Shown piece after piece: positions 1 to 5,607 of a stretch of DNA of 7,936 bases. The stretch is from DATGMB01 sp035293845 (GTDB lineage Bacteria; Acidobacteriota; Terriglobia; Bryobacterales; Bryobacteraceae), in the NCBI GenBank assembly GCA_035293845.1, contig DATGMB010000141.1, positions 1 to 7,936 on the forward strand, given 5' to 3'. How positions within the stretch are numbered: the stretch's first letter is position 1; every line of letters begins with the position of its first letter. The notes beneath the pieces are model-generated. The model was not told the DNA's origin and did no database searches. It was given only the letters and a program-made list of their open reading frames with translations. Made by a program: the position numbers and the translations under genes.

Positions 1-38
1 GGCTTGGAACTCGAACTCGGATTGGCTACACTCTGTCA

Positions 39-115
39 TAGCAAAGGCCGCTTTCTGTCTGGCACAAACATGGTGTGGAAACTACGTTTATGCCAGAAGA
101 AGCGGCTTTTTGCTA
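39..115. repeat. Long imperfect inverted repeat (hairpin)
   Basis: The arm at 39-69 (starting TAGCAAAGGCCGC) is complementary to the arm at 86-115 (ending GCGGCTTTTTGCTA), apart from a few bulges and one or two mismatches. They enclose a loop of about 16 nt. The right arm carries five T residues after AAGCGGC, so in RNA it could act as a terminator for an off-window plus-strand gene. The size and near-symmetry also fit a MITE-like element or the end of a decayed insertion sequence. No open frame of coding quality lies here. The rest of the gene-free left flank (1-38 and 116-212) shows nothing else I can support apart from the motif discussed in the findings. Confidence 0.6.
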
Positions 116-212
116 GAGGGTGCGTGAGAAATCCGGGCTAAGAAGAGCGGTGGCTGCAAAACCTGCAACGGGCGCTGCTGCGTCGGCCGTTGCCGTTTCT
201 GAACCCGGCCGG

Positions 213-932
213 CTACCCGCCGACCAGCTCCGGGACCACGTCGCACGCCGTGCCCCGCAGCGCCAGATCCACCATCCCGCTGGCTGCCGTCTCCTCCGGA
301 TTGACCTCGATGATCCGCGCTCCGCACCGCCTGGCATACGGAATCAGCCCCGCCGCCGGATGCACCGCCGCGGAAGTCCCGATCACCAGCAGCACTTCCG
401 CCTCCGCCGCTGCGTGCTCCGCCTCCGCCATCATGCCTGCAGGCAGCGGCTCGCCGAACCACACCACGCCCGGCCGCGCCAGCCCGCCGCAAGCGCAGTG
501 CGGCGGGATCTTCGGGAGCGGCACGCGCCGGTTGGGGAAATTCGCGCCGCATTCGGTGCAGCGCATGCGCCAGATATCGCCGTGCAGCTTGAGAATCTTA
601 CCGCTGCCCGCGAGATCGTGCAGCCCGTCCACGTTCTGCGTGATCAGCGTAAACCCCCGCTTGCGCCGCTCGAGTTCGACGAGCGCCCGGTGCGCCGCAT
701 TGGGCGCGGCTTGGGCGATCGTCTGGCGCCGCCAGTCGTACCATTCCCAAACCAGCCGCGGATCCCGCGCGAAGGCCTCGGGCGTCGCCAGATCCTCGGG
801 CTTGTAATTCTTCCACAGCCCGTCCGTTCCGCGAAACGTCGGGATACCGCTCTCCGCCGAGATCCCCGATCCGGTCAGCACCGCTATGCGCTCCGCCCGC
901 GCCACCCACTCCCGCGCCTGAGAAATCTCCAA
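213..932 (-). CDS. cobB: NAD-dependent protein deacylase, sirtuin (SIR2/CobB class)
   Basis: A cytoplasmic sirtuin removes acyl groups from lysines using NAD+, yielding nicotinamide and O-acyl-ADP-ribose. The 239-residue product has the full family core: the NAD-binding GSGISAESGIPTFRG segment (residues 21-35), TQNVDGLH (98-105, with catalytic-site Asn/Asp), the general base His117 in LHGD, four zinc cysteines (C125, C128, C146, C148) and GTS (185-187). Tyr65 and Arg68 (YDWR) match the Y-x-x-R pair that in SIRT5 and E. coli CobB binds acidic acyl groups, so desuccinylase or demalonylase activity is likely by inference. The length is normal for bacterial sirtuins. The start is TTG at 932, chosen because a strong ribosome-binding site sits 5 nt upstream. 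It is the last gene of a minus-strand series, 100 nt after the dual-OB gene. The symbol follows usual practice for bacterial sirtuins and does not imply a cobalamin role. Confidence 0.95.
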   Translation of the reverse strand: MEISQAREWVARAERIAVLTGSGISAESGIPTFRGTDGLWKNYKPEDLATPEAFARDPRLVWEWYDWRRQTIAQAAPNAAHRALVELERRKRGFTLITQNVDGLHDLAGSGKILKLHGDIWRMRCTECGANFPNRRVPLPKIPPHCACGGLARPGVVWFGEPLPAGMMAEAEHAAAEAEVLLVIGTSAAVHPAAGLIPYARRCGARIIEVNPEETAASGMVDLALRGTACDVVPELVGG

Positions 933-936
933 ACTT

Positions 937-944
937 ACCTCCCG
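937..944 (-). promoter_or_regulatory. Ribosome-binding site of the sirtuin gene
   Basis: The minus strand reads CGGGAGGT, with GGAGG ending 5 nt before the TTG at 932-930. This near-perfect Shine-Dalgarno site decides for the TTG start, since no ATG or GTG fits better at the N-terminus of the sirtuin fold. Confidence 0.75.
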
Positions 945-992
945 TTTGAGCCTCTATCCGAGCCGTCACCGCTGCGCAACTGTGCGGCGAAA

Positions 993-1033
993 CAACCCTG
1001 TGGCCGGTCAACCCTGTAGCCGGTCAACCCTGT
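993..1033. repeat. 16-bp tandem repeat, about 2.5 copies
   Basis: The unit CAACCCTGTRGCCGGT occurs at 993-1008 and 1009-1024, with one G/A difference, followed by a 9-nt partial copy at 1025-1033. The partial copy ends on the last base of the dual-OB gene's TGA stop, and the whole array fills part of the gap before the sirtuin gene. Read on the minus strand, each full unit contains a TTGACC hexamer that resembles a -35 box, but no convincing -10 follows at the right distance. Confidence 0.85.
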
Positions 1034-1716
1034 CACAGCGGCGGAAGCACCACCACCCCCGCGGCCAATTTGTAGCACTGCCCCTGGTACGGTTCGCTGA
1101 GACTGATCGTCAGCAGCACCCGCGCCCGCGGCGGAATCCCCAGCTCCGCGCTTTCGTGCTCGCCTTCCCGCAACGGCTTCATCCTTTCGAGATAGACGGG
1201 ATCCGTCAGCGGCAGGTCGTAAGCCACGCCCGCCAGATCGAATGCCGCGCGATCTTTCAGCCGCATCGTATTCTCGTCGAAGGTGCGCCGCCAGAGGACC
1301 TCCGCCGGCTCGACCAGCGCCAACGATTCCGCCGCCGGCGCGCGCCGGAACGAGGCGTCCGCAATGCGCCCACCGGTGCTGCCCAGGAGCGCCGGGCCAG
1401 GGCACAGCGCCCGTTCCAGCACCCCCCCGGCCGCGGCGCCGGCCGGCCGCTCGAGGAGGCGCCAGCGCTGGCCGTCGATCAGCCAGTTCTCGGGCTGCGA
1501 CGCGAGCGGCTTCGGCGTCTCGAGCCCCACGCGGATCACATCCAGCACCCGCGGCCCGAACCCTGCGATCTGTGCCAGATCCTGCTCTCCGAAAGCGCCG
1601 TGAGGAGCCGCGTTGACCGGCCGCACCCAGCCGCCGCCGTCCGTCCGCAGCCCCGCCACGCACCGGCCGCCGTACTTGTAAGAGATCGCCAGGCAAATCA
1701 GATCGGCTTCCGGCAT
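1033..1716 (-). CDS. Dual OB domain-containing protein, function unknown
   Basis: The product has 227 residues. The N-terminal part has the pattern CLAISYKYGGRCVAG (residues 8-22) followed by GGWVRPV (28-34). The C-terminal part has RVLLTISLSEPYQGQCYKL (199-217). I recognise these two blocks as the hallmark of the family annotated as dual OB domain-containing. OB folds usually bind nucleic acids or proteins, but this family has no assigned reaction that I know of. There is no signal peptide or membrane segment, so it is probably cytosolic. Residues 91-130 are Ala/Gly-rich and poorly structured. The ATG at 1716 was chosen over longer frames because the conserved block begins at residue 6 and the upstream DUF488 gene stops only 5 nt before it. 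That spacing implies co-transcription and perhaps translational coupling. The association with DUF488 genes supports the family call, which rests on motif memory rather than a search. Confidence 0.75.
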   Translation of the reverse strand: MPEADLICLAISYKYGGRCVAGLRTDGGGWVRPVNAAPHGAFGEQDLAQIAGFGPRVLDVIRVGLETPKPLASQPENWLIDGQRWRLLERPAGAAAGGVLERALCPGPALLGSTGGRIADASFRRAPAAESLALVEPAEVLWRRTFDENTMRLKDRAAFDLAGVAYDLPLTDPVYLERMKPLREGEHESAELGIPPRARVLLTISLSEPYQGQCYKLAAGVVVLPPL

Positions 1717-1721
1717 CGTTC

Positions 1722-2165
1722 CTACAGGTGCACGATCTCGAAATCGGCGCACCACCGCTCGCGCAGGTATTCGAGCACCAGCCTTCGATGGCAGCATTCG
1801 GCGGTGGGTTCGCTGCACAGGAGAGCGGTCGGCATCTCCAGCAACAGCGGCGGCGCCAGTTGCTCCTCGACGCGGCGCTCCCGCATCAGGCTCAGAAACC
1901 CGGCCTCGTACTCCGCCCAGGGGCCCTTGTTCTTTTTCAGGCCGTCGAGCAGTTCCTGTGTCGGCGCGAGCAGCGGCTCGTGCACGTATTCCGCCCCGCA
2001 GATTTCGCGCAGGAAGTACCGGAGGTCGTCGCGTTTCGCGAACGCGGCGAGCTGCGAGACATTGTTGAGGCGCACATCCACCAGGCGCCGGATTCCGGCA
2101 TGCTTCAGAATCCCGAAGAACTGTTCTGCCGTTTTTTGGGTGAAACCAATGGAATAGATTTCCAC
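1722..2165 (-). CDS. DUF488 family protein (short form)
   Basis: The 147-residue product has the DUF488 signature: YSIGFTQKT near the N-terminus (residues 4-12), LVDVR (28-32), and the cysteine block LLCSEPTAECCHRRLV (115-130) with C117, E119, C125, H126 and R127. The family is widespread and its biochemical role is unknown. The invariant DVR, Cys-x-Glu and CHR residues suggest an active site or metal site. No signal or membrane segment is seen. The start is GTG at 2165, because the beta strand with YSIGFT must begin within a few residues of the N-terminus, as in the paralogue upstream. The gene starts inside the end of that paralogue (61-nt overlap, different frame), with only a weak purine-rich site (GGAAGC) ahead, so its translation probably depends on ribosomes finishing the upstream gene. 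It is followed after 5 nt by the dual-OB gene. Confidence 0.85.
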   Translation of the reverse strand: MEIYSIGFTQKTAEQFFGILKHAGIRRLVDVRLNNVSQLAAFAKRDDLRYFLREICGAEYVHEPLLAPTQELLDGLKKNKGPWAEYEAGFLSLMRERRVEEQLAPPLLLEMPTALLCSEPTAECCHRRLVLEYLRERWCADFEIVHL

Positions 2166-2689
2166 TCCGCAGCTTCCATTTCCTGAAACAGGAGCATCTG
2201 ATCTTCCGTCTCGCCGGCGGCCAGCTCCGCCTCGCTCACCACCGTCGCGTCGCCGCGAATGTGCAGGACCTCCGCGCCCCGCCCGGCCAGCACGCGCCCC
2301 ACCAGCAGGCGGCGATGGCAGGCCGCCGGGTTTTCCTCCGCGCAGAGCAGCGCCACGCGGTAGCGCTCCATGCCGGTCTCGAGCCGCGCGATGCCCGCGA
2401 GGAAGATCTCGCTCTTTGCCACTTCCCCGTATAGCACGTGGCCGCGCTCATCGTAGTAGCGGTCCCCGCGCGGACGGCCGCCGAGCTCCCGGCCCAGATA
2501 GACATGCCGGATGCCGGCTTCCCGCAGCGCCTTGCCCAGGGCATCGAGGTCGAACTGCGGCGCGTATTGCGAGTACGGAGACGATCGCACGTCCGCGACG
2601 ACTTCGATGGCATGCCCGCGCAGGAGATCCAGGAGCCGCTCCAGCGGGTGGTTCGAATGTCCGATTGTCCAGACCCGGCGGTGCTCCAT
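2105..2689 (-). CDS. DUF488 family protein (long form)
   Basis: The 194-residue product is a second, diverged DUF488 protein. It shows WTIGHSNH (residues 7-14), VADVRSSPYSQ (31-41), LGRELGGRP (66-74) and LLCAEENPAACHRRLLV (114-130) with C116, E118, C124, H125 and R126. The motif DQMLLF (163-168) matches the place where many DUF488 proteins end. About 26 further residues follow with no recognisable conservation, and the last 20 are encoded within the overlap with the next gene. The function is unknown and the protein is probably cytosolic. The ATG at 2689 was chosen over an upstream extension because GGAGG lies 4 nt before it and the family fold starts at residue 6. It is the first gene of the minus-strand set and lies downstream of two hairpins that close the sulfatase unit, so it likely has its own promoter between about 2700 and 2800. 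Confidence 0.88.
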   Translation of the reverse strand: MEHRRVWTIGHSNHPLERLLDLLRGHAIEVVADVRSSPYSQYAPQFDLDALGKALREAGIRHVYLGRELGGRPRGDRYYDERGHVLYGEVAKSEIFLAGIARLETGMERYRVALLCAEENPAACHRRLLVGRVLAGRGAEVLHIRGDATVVSEAELAAGETEDQMLLFQEMEAAEWKSIPLVSPKKRQNSSSGF

Positions 2690-2692
2690 CGC

Positions 2693-2698
2693 ACCTCC
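2693..2698 (-). promoter_or_regulatory. Ribosome-binding site of the long DUF488 gene
   Basis: The minus strand reads GGAGGT, 4 nt after GGAGG before the ATG at 2689. It fixes the start and excludes the open frame that runs further upstream through the hairpins. Confidence 0.75.
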
Positions 2699-2742
2699 GA
2701 GTCTATCAGGGAGCATAAGCGAATGCCGGCGGCCGCGAAAGG

Positions 2743-2768
2743 CAAAACCGCCGATTTTAGCGGTTTTG
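2743..2768. terminator. Second hairpin between sulfatase and DUF488 genes
   Basis: CAAAACCGC (2743-2751) and GCGGTTTTG (2760-2768) form a perfect 9-bp stem with an 8-nt loop and a T-rich 3' arm. Read on the minus strand it lies downstream of the main sulfatase terminator and 54 nt before the DUF488 start, so it is either a backup terminator or a structure in the DUF488 leader. The loop reads TAAAAT on the minus strand, a possible -10 box, but I see no good -35 at the right spacing. Confidence 0.5.
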
Positions 2769-2806
2769 TACCCGTAAGTGATTGATTTTGCGTGGGCGAT
2801 CCTCCC

Positions 2807-2833
2807 AAAAACCGCCGAAGCTCGGCGGTTTTT
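2807..2833 (-). terminator. Intrinsic terminator of the sulfatase gene
   Basis: AAAAACCGCCGA (2807-2818) pairs perfectly with TCGGCGGTTTTT (2822-2833) around a 3-nt loop. On the minus strand it begins 8 nt after the sulfatase stop codon and ends in five T residues, the classic rho-independent layout. The symmetry would also let it work on the plus strand, but no plus-strand gene ends here. Confidence 0.85.
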
Positions 2834-2841
2834 CGTAAGGC

Positions 2842-4275
2842 CTACGAATACGGGAACCAGCACGGCTCGATCGCCGCCCGCGTGTCACCGGCCTCTTCCA
2901 TGCGCGCCACGAGCCGCTTTCGCAATTCCGCCGCGACGTCCCGATAGGGCGCGCGGCCCGCGAGATTCACGAGCTGGTGCGGATCGGCGTAGTTGTCGTA
3001 AAGCACGTATTCCACGTACCGCTCCGCGGCCGGCACGGCCTTCCAACCCGGCGTCTTCGGCGCCATCGCGGCGTACGTGTATTGCGGTGTGCGCAGCCCG
3101 CGCCCGGTCACGAATTCCGCCATCTGGAAGAAGGCCTCGTTTCGCCAGCCATCCGTTTTGCGGTCGAGCAGCGGCAGGAAGCTGCGCCCCTGCATGGTCC
3201 CCGGCTCCGCGACTCCTGTGGCGGCGAGCAGTGTTGGCATCAGGTCCACCTGACTTACCAGCTCGTGGATGTGCATGCCGCGGTTGAACCCCGGTCCCTC
3301 GATCACCAGCGGAATATGAATCGATCCCTCGTGCGGGCTGCGCTTGTACTCCGCGTTGCGCGTTTTGAAGTGGCAGGCGTGGTCGCTGGTGAAGACCAGG
3401 ATGGTGTGGTCCGCGAGGCCCGTTTCTTCGAGCGTCCGCCGCACCGTGCCGACGGTCTCGTCCATCTTCGCCACGCACGCATAGTAGTCGGCCAACTGGC
3501 TCGGCCACGACCCTGGCAGCGCGCGCAGGTCCTCGGGAACGAACGGATTCGCGTACCGCCCTTTGTACTCCTTCGGCGGATCGAACGTATCGCTGTCGTT
3601 CTGGTGATGCACTTCAAGATAAGAGAGCGTCAGGAAAAACGGCCGCCGCGCCGCCGCCGAGCGCAGGAAGCGCTGCGCCCGCTCGGTCATGAAGTCGGTG
3701 CGGTACTGGCCGGAAAAGTGGATCGGCTTGCCGTCGCCATCGAACAGGTTGCCCTCATAGGCGTGGCTGGTCCATTCCAGCTCGTTCGAGCCTTCCCACA
3801 GATCGAGGAAGCCGCCGCGCTCGGCCGGCGCGGTCGGACCGTGCATCTCGCGCGGCGAATCCGGCGCGTTCGAGCCCAAATGCCACTTCCCGATGTAATT
3901 CGCCGAATAGCCGGCGGCCCGCAGCGTTTTGGCGAGCGTATTCGCTTCTTCCGGCAGCTTGATCCCGTTCCGCCACACTCCATGCCGGCACGGATACTGC
4001 CCCGTGAAGATGCTCGCCCGCGCCGGCGCGCATACCGGCTGCGCGGCGAATGCCGACCGGAACAGCACGCCGCGCGCCGCCATGCGGTCCAGGTTCGGCG
4101 TCAGGTTCATCGGGTTGACACCCATTGCCCCGATGCAGTCCCACCGGAACTGGTCCGAAATGATGAGGACGATATTCGGCCTGGCGGCGCCCGCTCGCGC
4201 GCCCTGCTGCGCCTGCGCCGCCGCCATCGCCGCCGCCGGCGCTCCCGCCAGCATTGCTCGCCGCGTCGTTTTCAT
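2842..4275 (-). CDS. Exported sulfatase (formylglycine-dependent arylsulfatase family)
   Basis: The 477-residue enzyme hydrolyses a sulfate ester, probably on a polysaccharide or aryl substrate that cannot be named from sequence. The N-terminus has a twin-arginine-like leader (TRRAMLAG, residues 4-11, then an Ala-rich stretch to about 30), predicting Tat export to the periplasm. The core follows: NIVLIISDQ with metal ligand Asp41, VCAPARASIFTGQYP (81-95) whose Cys82 in C-x-P-x-R is the site converted to formylglycine, GKWHLG (129-134), His223 or His224, TSDHA (296-300) with Asp298 and His299, and Lys311. The length is usual. The ATG at 4275 directly precedes the leader. Its Shine-Dalgarno is weak. 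A TATAGT box lies only 8 nt upstream, so a very short leader is possible. No maturase gene is in the window. It stands alone, closed by a strong terminator and divergent from hrcA. Confidence 0.93.
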   Translation of the reverse strand: MKTTRRAMLAGAPAAAMAAAQAQQGARAGAARPNIVLIISDQFRWDCIGAMGVNPMNLTPNLDRMAARGVLFRSAFAAQPVCAPARASIFTGQYPCRHGVWRNGIKLPEEANTLAKTLRAAGYSANYIGKWHLGSNAPDSPREMHGPTAPAERGGFLDLWEGSNELEWTSHAYEGNLFDGDGKPIHFSGQYRTDFMTERAQRFLRSAAARRPFFLTLSYLEVHHQNDSDTFDPPKEYKGRYANPFVPEDLRALPGSWPSQLADYYACVAKMDETVGTVRRTLEETGLADHTILVFTSDHACHFKTRNAEYKRSPHEGSIHIPLVIEGPGFNRGMHIHELVSQVDLMPTLLAATGVAEPGTMQGRSFLPLLDRKTDGWRNEAFFQMAEFVTGRGLRTPQYTYAAMAPKTPGWKAVPAAERYVEYVLYDNYADPHQLVNLAGRAPYRDVAAELRKRLVARMEEAGDTRAAIEPCWFPYS

Positions 4276-4463
4276 GTCGATCCACTATATCGCGCCGCAC
4301 CACGGGCAAGCCGCGCAGCCGCGATCTCCATCTCATCCCGCTCCTTTCCATCACGCCGCACCCCCGCGCCACCCGCAAACGAACGTGATGCCAGCCCGAT
4401 CCCCGATCCCGGCCCCCACTGCCAAACCGCGCACCCGCCATCTCCAACCCGGTCCACTCCCCA

Positions 4464-4492
4464 TTGACCCTTTACTTTCACGCTATTACAAT
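4464..4492 (+). promoter_or_regulatory. Sigma-70 type promoter of hrcA-grpE-dnaJ
   Basis: TTGACC (4464-4469) and TACAAT (4487-4492) are separated by exactly 17 nt, each differing from consensus at one base. Transcription would start near 4499, giving a leader of about 28 nt before the hrcA ATG. No CIRCE operator (TTAGCACTC-N9-GAGTGCTAA) is seen around it. The remaining divergent region (4276-4463) is GC-rich and shows no gene. Confidence 0.8.
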
Positions 4493-4526
4493 CTTGTGTA
4501 GGGAACCGCACCAGGCGGATCAGGTC

Positions 4527-5558
4527 ATGGAAGTCTCGCTGAAAACCAGGCATCAGGAGATTCTGACTGCGATCGTCCGGGAATACATCGAAACCGGCGA
4601 GCCGGTAGGCTCGCGCACGCTCTCCCGCCATCGCGCGCAGCCCCTGAGCGCCGCCTCGATCCGCAACGTCATGGCGGATCTCGCCGATGAAGGCTACCTG
4701 TCGCAGCCCCACACCTCGGCCGGCCGGGTGCCCACTGAGAAGGCCTTTCGCTTCTATGTGCGTTCGCTCGGCGCTGCGCGCATGACTGCGGTGGACGCCA
4801 GCCGCGTGTCCAGCCAGTTTAGCGGTCTCAATAGCGTCGGCGCGCACGTGGAGCGCTCCAGCCAGATCCTGACCGAACTCACGCGCAACGTCGGCATCGC
4901 CGCCGCGATCCCGGCTCTCTCGCAGGAGCTGGAGCAGATCGAGCTCATTCCGCTTGCTGCCCAGCGCGTTCTCATGGTTCTGGTTACGCGCGACCACATG
5001 GTGCGCAACCGCGTCCTGGCGTTGGATGAGCCGATCAGCCCCACCGAGCTCGTCTCGATCCGGAACTACATCAACCGCCACTTCGCCGGATGGCGCCTGG
5101 GCGATGCGCGCCGCGAGCTCGTCCGCCGCATGCTCGAAGAGCGCGAGCTTTACCAGGCGGAGCTGCGCCGCATGCAGACGCTCTGGCAGCGCGGCCTGCT
5201 CGAATTCGATATCGGGCCCGAGGTGCACCTCGATGGCGTCTCGAATCTGCTCGGCATCGATCTCCACCTCACGCGGGAAAAGATGCGCGAGCTGCTGCGC
5301 GCGCTCGAAGAGAAGCAGCGCCTGATCGAGTTGCTCGACCGCTTCCTCGAACAGCCGCCCGGCGAACTCGAAGTCCATGTCAACCTGGAAGAGGCGCACC
5401 CCGCCATGCGGGACCTGGCCCTCATCGGCATGACCGTGCGCCTGCGCACCGGCCTCCCCGCCAAGGTTGCGGTCCTCGGCCCGATGCGCATGCATTACGA
5501 GAAGGTGATGGCCGCCGTCCTCCAGACCAGCCGCGCCCTCGAATCTGCCGAACTCTAA
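4527..5558 (+). CDS. hrcA: Heat-inducible transcription repressor HrcA
   Basis: HrcA is a dimeric DNA-binding repressor of chaperone genes that usually binds the CIRCE inverted repeat and needs GroEL to stay folded. The 343-residue product starts with a winged helix domain (residues 3-78: RHQEILTAIVREYIETGEPV, SIRNVMADLADEGYLSQPHT, SAGRVPTEKAFRFYV), all standard HrcA blocks. It continues with the GAF-like and insert domains, ending at NLEEAHPAMRDLALIGMTV and LGPMRMHYEKVMAAV. The length is typical. The ATG at 4527 was chosen because the longer open frame would begin inside the -35 hexamer of the promoter and adds residues not found in the family. Only a weak site (CAGG) precedes the ATG. It leads a three-gene set, with grpE 49 nt downstream. 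Its own promoter lacks a visible CIRCE, so its target may be elsewhere, such as groESL. Confidence 0.96.
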   Translation: MEVSLKTRHQEILTAIVREYIETGEPVGSRTLSRHRAQPLSAASIRNVMADLADEGYLSQPHTSAGRVPTEKAFRFYVRSLGAARMTAVDASRVSSQFSGLNSVGAHVERSSQILTELTRNVGIAAAIPALSQELEQIELIPLAAQRVLMVLVTRDHMVRNRVLALDEPISPTELVSIRNYINRHFAGWRLGDARRELVRRMLEERELYQAELRRMQTLWQRGLLEFDIGPEVHLDGVSNLLGIDLHLTREKMRELLRALEEKQRLIELLDRFLEQPPGELEVHVNLEEAHPAMRDLALIGMTVRLRTGLPAKVAVLGPMRMHYEKVMAAVLQTSRALESAEL

Positions 5559-5590
5559 TGGCGAAATTCCCGATCCCGACCCCTGGTTTT

Positions 5591-5603
5591 GATAATCTAT
5601 AAG
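5591..5603 (+). promoter_or_regulatory. Possible internal -10 region ahead of grpE
   Basis: The AT-rich patch GATAATCTATAAG, in an otherwise GC-rich gap, contains two -10-like hexamers: GATAAT (5591-5596) and TATAAG (5598-5603). A weak -35 (TTCCCG, 5567-5572) is 18 nt from the first. Initiation here would fall at or just before the grpE GTG, giving an almost leaderless message. This is tentative. Confidence 0.3.
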
Positions 5604-5607
5604 TAGC

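Noticed and set aside
213..932. Sirtuin as an NAD-depleting defence (SIR2 effector) protein
   Set aside because: It is a short canonical deacylase with four zinc cysteines and no extra effector or sensor domain; defence SIR2 proteins usually lack the zinc module or are fused.
1717..1818. Upstream extension of the dual-OB frame
   Set aside because: It overlaps the DUF488 gene by about 100 nt and lacks family similarity; the ATG at 1716 starts just before the conserved block.
2690..2863. Upstream extension of the long DUF488 frame
   Set aside because: It would run through two hairpins and past the sulfatase stop; the ATG at 2689 has a strong ribosome-binding site and fits the family N-terminus.
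946..4467. Long plus-strand open frames opposite the DUF488, dual-OB and sulfatase genes
   Set aside because: They are Arg/Pro-rich translations expected from the antisense of high-GC genes and show no family motifs.
4464..4526. Upstream extension of the HrcA reading frame by 21 residues
   Set aside because: It would begin with the TTG of the -35 box, cover the whole promoter, and add residues not found in HrcA proteins.
4276..4526. CIRCE operator upstream of hrcA
   Set aside because: I looked for TTAGCACTC and GAGTGCTAA and close variants and found none.
4272..5495. Long minus-strand open frame opposite hrcA
   Set aside because: It mirrors the HrcA codons in GC-rich DNA, has no recognisable domain, and crosses the hrcA promoter.
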